From JALZBN01 sp035525375 (GTDB taxonomy: Bacteria > Actinomycetota > Acidimicrobiia > Acidimicrobiales > AC-14), in the NCBI GenBank assembly GCA_035525375.1, contig DATLEI010000033.1, forward strand, positions 1 through 16,867: DNA of 16,867 nucleotides, written 5' to 3'. The notes beneath the pieces were generated by a model. It was not told the origin of the DNA. It saw only the letters and a list, made by a program, of their open reading frames with translations, and did no database searches. Below are positions 9,981 to 16,867 of the stretch, one piece after another (position 1 is the stretch's first letter; each line of letters begins with the position of its first letter). Made by a program: the position numbers and the translations under genes.

Positions 9981-12863
9981 TCACGGCAGCCGCTCGAGCC
10001 TGACTGCCACGGTGCGACCGCCTTCGAGTTGGAAGCTTCCGCGCGCCCGGCCGGCCTCGACCAAGTCGATACCCTTGGTCTCAGCGATCCGCCACCCCGC
10101 CGGCACGTCGATCTCGATGTCGACATCGTCCGCCATGACGAGGGGCTGGCGGTACAAGCGGAAGTCGTACCAGCCCCCGGGCGACAGGCCAACCGTGCCT
10201 TCGAGGTCCAATCCGACCTTGCGGGTGCTGCGCGCCGGAATGCTTATGAACGAGGAATAGGCGTTGCGTCCCAGTTCGCTGGCAGATTCAAACGTGGTGG
10301 GCGCGCCATCGAGGTCGGCGCTCACGAGGTTGGTGGGGACATACGCCGAGAAGAACGTGTAGTTCTCGCCCGGCTCGAAGTTCGGGGCGTTGGGTCCGAT
10401 CACATATCGGGGCAAGCCCTCAGCGGGGGCGGTGTTGTCCAGGGTCACCTCGAGGCGCGCCGACAGTCGAGCCGTCCCCCCGCTCGGCTGGAGGTGTGCC
10501 GAGTACTTCACGCGCCGGTGCAGGTAGAAATCGACCTTGCTTGCCACTGCGTTCTGGTTGACAACCAGCATCGAGTCGCCTTGAAGTTGCGGCAGGTCGC
10601 CCCCAAGTCCGATCCGCTGCACGAGCGACTGCTCCTCGGGCCGCGTCAGGTAGAGCATCAGGTGGCGATCCCGCACGGCCGACCCGAGGACGAACGCCAT
10701 GCGGGCCGGCTCCCCGAGGTCGGCCGTGGTCACGCGCTCGACGACCGCCTTGGCCACGTTTCCGAGAAAGTCGATGCGGCCGGTGTTGTCGAACGTCGCG
10801 TAGGCCGCCCGAAGCGTGATGTCGACGACGTTCTCAGCCGAAATCGGCTCGGGCCACGGCGCCACCTCCACCGGACCGGTCAGCTGGAGCAGGGCGGCAA
10901 GCCCGAAGGGGTCGATGGCAAGCACGCCATCAACGGCTCGGCCGCCCGACTGCGAATAGAGATCAGCGAGGATGGCACCGGCGGTCGGGAAGTCGGGTGT
11001 CATGTTGACATTTTGAAGGGCTCGGGCGGGTCCGAACTGGCCGTACCGGGCCACGTACTCCGGCGGCGCATGTAACACTCTCTCGCTCTTCGCCCCCCCG
11101 TCGATGAGCTCGGCGATTCGCCCGAACCGATCGAGATGCCCGGCACCGCCTTCGAAAGTGAGTTCCCCGTAGTCGCCGATCAGGCCGCCGGTCGCCCGCA
11201 GCTCGGCATTGTTCTGAACCGCCAACAGGTAATGGCGGGCCCCGTCGCTGCCGAGGATCGCAGGCGCCAAGCGAGCCGCGTCCACAACTGCCTGACTGTC
11301 CTTGACCGCAGCGGAGAGACGAACCTGGTTGCGATCGATCGTCCGTCGCAGCCCTCCGAGCAAGAAGTCCCGGCGGATGCGCTCCATCCGGTGACTGACG
11401 ACGCGGAGCGTCTGGTTCGCTTCCTGGAGCTCGACCGCGACCGCTCGAACCTCGTCGAACGCGATCTTCCCGCCGACGATCCGAAGGCGCCCTGATGTGG
11501 CGCTGGCACTGACTCGCTGCCCTGCTCGCGCCACCTTCTCGGCCGAGTCGACAAGAGTGCGGAGCGCCCTCAGGTTCGGTGCCACGAGGGGCACTGCCAA
11601 GCCAAGTGAGGGCAGCGGGCCGCTCAGACGGCGGTTCGCGGCCTCGAAACCCGTTCTCGCGGAAGCGAACAACTCGGCCGCTGCTCTCGAGTCCCCCTTC
11701 CGTTGGGCATCGAGACCTTTCTGGACGGCAGCGGAAGCCGACTCCACTTGCGAGCGACTCATCAGGATTGCCGCACCCGCAGGCACTGCCAACGCGAGAG
11801 GAACAGCGACGAGGATCAGGGCGGCGCGCCACGCCCATTTCGGGATTCCGGTTGGCTTCTCGGGGTAAAGGCGGGCTTTTGCCGCCGTGGCGGTCAGGGC
11901 GACGACGGCGACAAGGGCAGCCCCGGCTCCGTACGCAGCGGGTACGACGTTGCGTCCGAGCAGGACCGCCACGCCCACGAGGAGCATCTGTACCCCGACG
12001 AGCACGGCGATCACGGGTCCGGATGACAGGCCGCTCGCGCCAAGGCACCGGGCCAAATGACCTCCGCGGCCGGTTCGCAGAGAACGCCCCCGCCTGGCCC
12101 GAGCCACAGTCAAGGCGGCCAGGTCGATGAGTGGGACCGCGAGAATGAGGAACGGTACGAGGATGGTGGCAGGCACGCCCGTCGCCGTGGGGGCCTCGAC
12201 CGCACTGGCGGCGAGGACGAAGCCGAGGAACAGGCGACCGGCGTCGCCGACAGGCAAGGAGTCTGGGTCGAGGTAGTGGACGAGGAACGCCAGTGTCGCG
12301 CCCACGGTCGCCGCGGCCAGGGTTGCAGTCGCGTCGCTGCCCCCGAACGCCGCAAGGCCAAAGACCGCCACCGCGGAAACCGCGGCGACAATCGCCACCA
12401 ACCGGTCGTCGTCGAACCTGGCTACTCCCGCCACAGCCCACATGGCGACCGGGAGCCACAGCACAGTGAGCGCGCCATCGAAGACAGCCGAACCTGTGGC
12501 TTCGAGGCGAACACCGGCCGCCGAGCAGGCGAAGGCGGCGGCGACGCAAGTGGCGACGAGACCCGCGCCACTTGAAAGGTTCGACCCGTACGCCGCAGTG
12601 ACGAAGGCCACGGCCATGGCCGCGACAAGCACGATTACGGTTCGGGAAAGGAGTCCGGGCGCAAGCACGGTGCCCGCGACCGTGCCGGCCACGACCGGTA
12701 AGGCGCCGAGGTAGGAGGGCCGCGGACGCGGTTCGCCTGTCAGCCGGTTGACTGGCTTCGCTTGGCGGACAGCGCGCGCTGCGAGTAGGCCCACAGTTAC
12801 GGCAACCGCGAAGGCAGCTGCCCACCTGATCTCCACTGCGACGCCCGATACGGCGGCGGTCAA
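9981..12863 (-). CDS. WecA/MraY-like membrane domain fused to DUF4012
   Basis: The 960-residue product has two halves. Residues about 10-330 are a multi-pass membrane domain like the polyprenyl-phosphate phosphosugar transferases (WecA/MraY, glycosyltransferase 4 family). VGDAGRLFLGF (205-215) matches the family VGDxGSLFLGF motif, and PLIDLAALTVARARRGRS then GRGGHL (264-270) follow. The usual DDxxD and NxxNxxDGxDG motifs are not recognisable; the aligned stretches read TAAYGSNL and AVAGVARFDDDRLV. Another TM segment lies at about 346-367. Residues about 410-960 are DUF4012, with ARHYLLAVQNNAELRATGG (542-560), FGPARALQNVNMTPDFPTAG and VDGVLAIDPFGLAALLQLTG; this part is probably outside the membrane. 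The call is TTG at 12863, but the start is uncertain because the strong AGGAGG at 12886-12891 is spaced for a TTG at 12880 in another frame. The gene is in the same operon direction as asnB. Function is unknown; a role in surface polysaccharide is inferred. Confidence 0.85.
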   Translation of the reverse strand: MTAAVSGVAVEIRWAAAFAVAVTVGLLAARAVRQAKPVNRLTGEPRPRPSYLGALPVVAGTVAGTVLAPGLLSRTVIVLVAAMAVAFVTAAYGSNLSSGAGLVATCVAAAFACSAAGVRLEATGSAVFDGALTVLWLPVAMWAVAGVARFDDDRLVAIVAAVSAVAVFGLAAFGGSDATATLAAATVGATLAFLVHYLDPDSLPVGDAGRLFLGFVLAASAVEAPTATGVPATILVPFLILAVPLIDLAALTVARARRGRSLRTGRGGHLARCLGASGLSSGPVIAVLVGVQMLLVGVAVLLGRNVVPAAYGAGAALVAVVALTATAAKARLYPEKPTGIPKWAWRAALILVAVPLALAVPAGAAILMSRSQVESASAAVQKGLDAQRKGDSRAAAELFASARTGFEAANRRLSGPLPSLGLAVPLVAPNLRALRTLVDSAEKVARAGQRVSASATSGRLRIVGGKIAFDEVRAVAVELQEANQTLRVVSHRMERIRRDFLLGGLRRTIDRNQVRLSAAVKDSQAVVDAARLAPAILGSDGARHYLLAVQNNAELRATGGLIGDYGELTFEGGAGHLDRFGRIAELIDGGAKSERVLHAPPEYVARYGQFGPARALQNVNMTPDFPTAGAILADLYSQSGGRAVDGVLAIDPFGLAALLQLTGPVEVAPWPEPISAENVVDITLRAAYATFDNTGRIDFLGNVAKAVVERVTTADLGEPARMAFVLGSAVRDRHLMLYLTRPEEQSLVQRIGLGGDLPQLQGDSMLVVNQNAVASKVDFYLHRRVKYSAHLQPSGGTARLSARLEVTLDNTAPAEGLPRYVIGPNAPNFEPGENYTFFSAYVPTNLVSADLDGAPTTFESASELGRNAYSSFISIPARSTRKVGLDLEGTVGLSPGGWYDFRLYRQPLVMADDVDIEIDVPAGWRIAETKGIDLVEAGRARGSFQLEGGRTVAVRLERLP

Positions 12864-12880
12864 GCGATGGATGGAGCCAA
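12860..12880 (-). CDS. Possible six-residue minifrane before the DUF4012 fusion gene
   Basis: A near-ideal AGGAGG (12886-12891) is followed 5 bp later by TTG at 12880. That frame reads MAPSIA and stops with TGA at 12862-12860, overlapping the TTG start of the large gene by two bases. It could be a coupling mini-ORF, or the sign of a one-base error or frameshift that hides the real start of the large protein. The sequence alone cannot decide. Confidence 0.25.
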   Translation of the reverse strand: MAPSIA

Positions 12881-12947
12881 GATGACCTCCTGCGGCAAGG
12901 CTCGCAGGCTACCCGCCCGCCGTCGGCGCAACGCGGCACGCGCCGGT

Positions 12948-14741
12948 TCAGCTGCGAAGGAACGAGTCGAGGATGCCGCGGGCGCGGGCGAAGTAGAGGC
13001 CTTGACGGAAGCCCCGCTCCCCCTGTGGGGACGGGTGGCCGGCGAGTCGTCGGGCCGGCGCGGCAAAGCCCCGCTTCGGGCGGCGCGCCATCGAACGGCC
13101 GAGAACCTCGGTTGCCAGCGCCTTCGGGAGCCACTTGCGGCGACCATGGTGGACGAGGAGCGAATCGGGCAGGCGCAGCGACCAGCGCGTCAGCTCGAGG
13201 TCGAGCCAGGGCACGCGCACCTCTACACCGAACTCCATCCCGGCGCGATCGACATAGGCCAGTCCGAGGCCGGGGAGGTAGACCCGGAGATCCAACATCA
13301 TGGCCTTGCGCAGGAACGAGAGTCCCGCCGGAAGGTTGTCGTAGACCTCCTGGTGGCGCTGCCACACCACGTCGTCGGCCACCTCTGCCTCCTCGCACCC
13401 GAGGGCCTCGGCGCGGTCACGCGCCGTGCTGTAGGTGCAGAGCTGCATGTAAGCGCGAAAGGGGTCGCGCTCGGCCATGGCCCGAGCCAAGCGGGCGGAG
13501 TACTCAACCGAGGTCCCGCCCTTCCCCGTCCGGCGGCCGGCCTCGAGCACGGCCCGTTCGGCCGCGGTTCCGCCGCGTCCGAGTCGGATTCGGTTCACCC
13601 ATAGGGCCACGGAATGGCGGCGGTAGCCTGCGAACAGCTCATCGCCCCCCTGGCCGGAAAACAAGACCTTGTGGCCTTCATCTCGCGCCGCTCGAGCGAT
13701 TTGGCGCGTCAGCTCGTAGGCGGGGTCGGCGAAGAGATCGCCGCTTGGGGGAAGCGGCTGGTCTTCGGCGGCCTCGCCTTCGAGGAACTCGACGGGCGTG
13801 CCGAAACTGGCTTCAAGGCCGACGACCGCGGCCGCGTCCTCGCTGAGGCGCTCCCCTCCCCCTCCCTCGTCCGCAGACCATCGGATCGTGTACGCCCGGG
13901 TCAGGTGGTCCCTGGTCGCCCACCAGATCAGACTGCTGTCGATGCCTCCCGAAGCCATGAGGCCGACGGGGACGTCGGAGAGCAACTGGCGGCGGGCCGC
14001 GGCGGCGAATCGTTCGCGCAACTCCACGACGGCCTGGGGGCGCGCGTAGTCGAACTGTTGGCCGGATGCCGGGACGAGAGGCTCGCCGTAGGGATGCTGC
14101 GAAGTTCGGCCGTCGACAAAGGTCAGCGCGTGCCCCGGTTCGACCGCTTTCGCCCCCTGGAACGGGGTCCTCGGGTCGGGCACCCAAAGAAAGCTCAGGA
14201 ACTGTGCCAGCGCTACCTGGTCATGGGCCCCAAGTGGGACGCCGATGGCGGCGAGGGCTGACAGCTCGGAGGCGAACCAGAGCCTGTCGCCCTCACGACT
14301 GGAATAGAAAAGTGGCTTCACGCCCAGCGGATCGCGGGCGAGCGTGATTTGCCCGGTCGTCGTGCTGACGACGGCAACGGCGAAAATGCCGTTCAGAAGC
14401 GACAGCGCAGCGGTCCCCTCCATCTCCCACAGATGCAGGATTACCTCGCCGTCCATGTCCGATCGAAAGCGATGACCTTTGGCCTCGCACAAGCGGCGAA
14501 GCTCGGGTGAGTTGTAGATCTCGCCGTTGAACACCATGATCAGGGAGCCGTCTTCGTTGCTGATCGGCTGGTTCCCGGCTGCGCTGAGGTCAACTATCGA
14601 GAGGCGGGTGTGGCCCAGTGCCCACCCCATCCCGGTGGCCGTTCCCTCGGCGTCGGGGCCCCGGTGACGAAGCGAAAACACTGCTCTATCGACGTCTCCT
14701 TGACTGACTCCCGGGCCGGCGACCCCGGCAATCCCGCACAC
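12948..14741 (-). CDS. asnB: Asparagine synthase (glutamine-hydrolysing), AsnB-type
   Basis: The 597-residue protein has a class II glutaminase domain and a synthetase domain that together amidate a carboxylate with ATP and glutamine. The GTG start puts the nucleophile Cys at residue 2 (MCGIAG), as required after Met removal. HRGPD (26-30), TRLSIVDLS (45-53), FNGEIYN (71-77) and SDMDGEV (94-100) form the glutaminase pocket. The PP-loop SGGIDSS (264-270) and SGQGGDELFAGYRR (362-375) define the synthetase site. It starts 7 bp after the stop of the oxidoreductase gene, with no clear ribosome binding site, so coupled translation is likely. In polysaccharide loci such paralogues often amidate sugar acids or precursors. 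Plain asparagine synthesis is equally compatible with the motifs. Confidence 0.93.
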   Translation of the reverse strand: MCGIAGVAGPGVSQGDVDRAVFSLRHRGPDAEGTATGMGWALGHTRLSIVDLSAAGNQPISNEDGSLIMVFNGEIYNSPELRRLCEAKGHRFRSDMDGEVILHLWEMEGTAALSLLNGIFAVAVVSTTTGQITLARDPLGVKPLFYSSREGDRLWFASELSALAAIGVPLGAHDQVALAQFLSFLWVPDPRTPFQGAKAVEPGHALTFVDGRTSQHPYGEPLVPASGQQFDYARPQAVVELRERFAAAARRQLLSDVPVGLMASGGIDSSLIWWATRDHLTRAYTIRWSADEGGGGERLSEDAAAVVGLEASFGTPVEFLEGEAAEDQPLPPSGDLFADPAYELTRQIARAARDEGHKVLFSGQGGDELFAGYRRHSVALWVNRIRLGRGGTAAERAVLEAGRRTGKGGTSVEYSARLARAMAERDPFRAYMQLCTYSTARDRAEALGCEEAEVADDVVWQRHQEVYDNLPAGLSFLRKAMMLDLRVYLPGLGLAYVDRAGMEFGVEVRVPWLDLELTRWSLRLPDSLLVHHGRRKWLPKALATEVLGRSMARRPKRGFAAPARRLAGHPSPQGERGFRQGLYFARARGILDSFLRS

Positions 14742-14748
14742 GCGGGGC

Positions 14749-16867
14749 TTACGCGCCGGTGAGGGTCGCCGCGGCTATCAGCGTTACCCGGCTGGAGGCC
14801 AGCATCTCCTCCGTCGGAGAAGCGTCGGCTGCGATACCAGGCGCGCCGAGGACAGCGCGCCGGAACTCCGCCATCTGTCGCCGGTGGCCTTTGTCGACCG
14901 ACCGAAAACGGGTGCTGGCACCGTCGAGGACAACGGTGCGGAAGTCGACGATTGCCGCTGACCGGCCGCGTCCGAGGACCTCAATCCGCTCCTTCTCCAC
15001 GCCGCGCCGTCCACCGCTCGCATAGGTGATCGCGGCCACCGACCCGTCTGCATACTCGAGGGACACAACCAGGTCTTCGGACAGAAGGCGCTCGCCTCGG
15101 CCCGAGCCGCGAGCCGATGCCCCGACGGGGGCCAAGCCGACGATCGCACTGCAGGTGTCGACAAAATGGCAGACCTCCCCGAGGAGCCGCCCCCCCTGGC
15201 GCCGATCGTTGTACCAGTGGTCGGCCGCCACCCGGCCAGCGTTGACCCGGTAGGTGACGACCAGCGGCCCGAGCGGCTCTCTGAGCGGGCGACTTCGCCT
15301 GCGGTCCGAGCGGAAGTGGTCGGCGACCATCGCTACTGGCGTCGACCAACGCCGGTTGAAGCCGATCCAGAGTTCTCCGGTGCCCTCCCGCCACGCCAAC
15401 TCCACGTCGTCGAGCTCGGCCTCGCTGAGAGCCAACGGCTTCTCGCAGAAGACGTGCTTGCTGGCGCGCAGGGCGGCGGCGGTCATCGTGGCATGGCTGT
15501 CGTGGCGCGTGGCAACCACCACGACCTCAATATCGGGATCGTGAATGACCGCGTCTGCCCCGGCCGCCGCTTGCTCGAAGCCAGCAGACTCGGCGAGCTG
15601 GCGCGCCGAGAGTCCCGACGAGGAAGCCACGCTCACGAGGCGGCCGAACCCGGCCGCCTTCAACGCGGGAACGAGAGTGCCGCGGGCAAAGGCGCCAGCA
15701 CCGATGAGGCCGACGCCCAGGGTCTCCCCTGGCCCGCGGGGGCTCACGGTGACGGGCCGATCAGGGCCGGCGGTGTCGGGGTAGATCAGCTGCACCGCGC
15801 ACGACGGCTCCGCGCCCGATTCGATGAGTTCGTATGCCGCCGGGGCATCGTCGAGACGAAACGCGTGGGTGACGAGGTCGGCGACCTGGAACCGACCCGC
15901 GCTCAAGAGGTCGAGCACGGCCTCGAGGTTGCGACCCTCGGTCCACCGGACGAGCCCCGAGGGCACGTCGACCCCCCAATCCTCGTAGCTCTGCTCGTGG
16001 CGGCCCGGTCCGTAGGAGCGCGAGAAACGTATCGTCAGCTCCTTTTCGTAGAAGGGGCGCCTATCCAGGTCGAGGCCGACGTCGCCGAGGACGACAACCG
16101 TGGCCCGATCTCGACTCACCGACGCGGCCCGCATGACGGCGTCCGATGAGCTGGTGGCCGCGGCCACGAGCACGGCGTCCGCACCCCGGCCCCGGGACCA
16201 GTCGGCCAGCGCGTCGCTCGTCTCCTGCCCGGCGTCGACGAGCGCCAGGGCACCAGTTGAACGGGTGGTGCGGGCCACGACGGGCTCGGCAACGTCGATG
16301 CCAGCCACATGACAGCCCGCCGCCTCGGCCAGGCGAACCGCGAGCTGGCCCATCACTCCTAAGCCGATCACGACGACCCGCGCGCCGGGCCCGACGTCCG
16401 CGAGCCGGAGACCGTGGAGAGCGACCGAGGCCAGGGTAGCGAAGGCTGCATCCGCGGGAGCAACACCTCCGGGAACCGGGACACAGAGGAGGCCCGGCAC
16501 CGCCTGGAACTCGGCATGGCTCGCCTTGCCCGCGCCGCCGGTGGCGACGAGCTGGCCGGGCGACACCCCCGCAACCGCCTCGCCGACCTCCGCGGCGATG
16601 CCGGCGGCCGAGTATCCCAGCGGAACGTCGTCGGACAATCGGTCGCGAACGGCCCGGGCCGCGGTGACCACGCCTTCGGTGCGGGCCTTCTCCATGACCT
16701 TGCGGACGAGGTCGGGCCGGGCCCGAGCCTTGGTCAGGAGGCCGGACTGGGCCAAACGGGTGACGGCCCGCTCCGTACCAGGCGAGATCAGGCTGACCGT
16801 GGTGCGAACCAACACCTCGGTGGGGCCGATGGTGGGACGAGGCACGTCGATGACGCGGACAGGCCCG
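14749..16867 (-). CDS. Bi-domain oxidoreductase (MDR + Gfo/Idh/MocA), N-terminus outside the window
   Basis: The frame stays open to the right edge, and the bases before the GTG at 16845 read GPVRVIDVPRPTIGPTEVLV, which belongs to this family; the true start is therefore outside the window. About 705 residues are visible. The first half is medium-chain dehydrogenase-like, with SLISPGTER near the start, GYSAAGIAAEVG where zinc enzymes have GHExxG, and a Rossmann VVVIGLGVMGQLAVRLAEAAG. It lacks visible zinc ligands. The second half is Gfo/Idh/MocA, with VGLIGAGAFARGTLVPALK, VVVVATRHDSHATM, the EKPLA motif and GRLLGEVCHFVD. Such fusions occur in exopolysaccharide and lipopolysaccharide clusters and are thought to act on nucleotide sugars; the substrate is not predictable. 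The stop is 7 bp before asnB, in the same operon. Confidence 0.9.
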   Translation of the reverse strand, partial: GPVRVIDVPRPTIGPTEVLVRTTVSLISPGTERAVTRLAQSGLLTKARARPDLVRKVMEKARTEGVVTAARAVRDRLSDDVPLGYSAAGIAAEVGEAVAGVSPGQLVATGGAGKASHAEFQAVPGLLCVPVPGGVAPADAAFATLASVALHGLRLADVGPGARVVVIGLGVMGQLAVRLAEAAGCHVAGIDVAEPVVARTTRSTGALALVDAGQETSDALADWSRGRGADAVLVAAATSSSDAVMRAASVSRDRATVVVLGDVGLDLDRRPFYEKELTIRFSRSYGPGRHEQSYEDWGVDVPSGLVRWTEGRNLEAVLDLLSAGRFQVADLVTHAFRLDDAPAAYELIESGAEPSCAVQLIYPDTAGPDRPVTVSPRGPGETLGVGLIGAGAFARGTLVPALKAAGFGRLVSVASSSGLSARQLAESAGFEQAAAGADAVIHDPDIEVVVVATRHDSHATMTAAALRASKHVFCEKPLALSEAELDDVELAWREGTGELWIGFNRRWSTPVAMVADHFRSDRRRSRPLREPLGPLVVTYRVNAGRVAADHWYNDRRQGGRLLGEVCHFVDTCSAIVGLAPVGASARGSGRGERLLSEDLVVSLEYADGSVAAITYASGGRRGVEKERIEVLGRGRSAAIVDFRTVVLDGASTRFRSVDKGHRRQMAEFRRAVLGAPGIAADASPTEEMLASSRVTLIAAATLTGA

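Noticed and set aside
9969..9990. Shared bidirectional terminator between the two convergent units
   Set aside because: I found no inverted repeat with a T-rich flank in or beside the 6-bp gap.
9239..10003. Plus-strand His/Arg/Cys-rich frame of 254 codons covering both small surface protein genes
   Set aside because: Its His/Arg/Cys runs are the frame-shifted reading of the Gly/Thr codon repeats. The overlapping frame has a signal peptide, an anchor and a ribosome binding site.
12864..12947. Inverted repeat CGGCGC/GCGCCG between asnB and the DUF4012 fusion as a terminator
   Set aside because: The stem is only about 6 bp with a 10-base loop and no T tract follows, so it does not qualify as an intrinsic terminator.
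10963..13398. Minus-strand open frame of 811 codons overlapping the DUF4012 fusion and asnB
   Set aside because: It is out of frame with two well-supported genes on the same strand, and its product is an Arg/Gly/Pro-rich low-complexity translation without motifs.

Overview
This is a GC-rich window (roughly two thirds G+C, frequent GTG/TTG starts, strong third-position GC). It looks like chromosomal DNA of a high-GC actinobacterium. The evidence is the actinobacterial type of SerC, the ilvB-ilvN-ilvC order, several starts with the leaderless geometry common in Actinomycetota, and the exopolysaccharide gene families. Acidimicrobiia or a related deep class is a guess from gene style, not something I can prove. 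I see no tRNA, rRNA, CRISPR array, insertion sequence or attachment site.

Region 1 (1-4740) is amino-acid biosynthesis. The left edge cuts the start of a minus-strand class I/II aminotransferase that diverges from serC with 20 bp between start codons. serC runs tail-to-tail into ilvC, and the two stop codons share one CTAG palindrome. The minus-strand operon ilvB-ilvN-ilvC makes acetohydroxy acid synthase (large and regulatory subunits, joined by TGATG overlap) and ketol-acid reductoisomerase, the first two steps of the valine, leucine and isoleucine pathway. Upstream of ilvB is a compact attenuator: a promoter, an 11-residue leader peptide rich in Val and Leu codons that lacks a ribosome binding site, an internal hairpin and a 10-bp terminator hairpin with a T-rich tail.

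Region 2 (4739-9974) holds two divergent units. On the minus strand is an unusual ~896-residue protein: an eight-cysteine zinc-ribbon-like head, a ~150-residue Pro/Ala linker and ~650 residues of coiled coil built from 31-residue and then 49-residue repeats. Divergent from it, 58 bp away, is a Wzz-type chain-length regulator fused to a bacterial tyrosine kinase (BY-kinase), followed by two small Thr/Pro-rich membrane or surface proteins. The kinase and the first surface protein both carry poly-glycine tracts.

Region 3 (9981-16867) is a minus-strand polysaccharide-type operon read from the right edge: a bi-domain oxidoreductase (zinc-free MDR plus Gfo/Idh/MocA, cut by the window edge), an AsnB-type asparagine synthase, and a 960-residue fusion of a WecA/MraY-like membrane domain (apparently lacking most catalytic aspartates) to DUF4012. 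It converges on region 2 with a 6-bp gap.

Regions 2 and 3 together look like one end of an exopolysaccharide locus. The BY-kinase/Wzz would control polymer length or export, the oxidoreductase and amidotransferase would modify sugars, and the DUF4012 fusion and coiled-coil protein have no assigned role. The two unassigned proteins and the ilv leader are the most interesting parts of the window.
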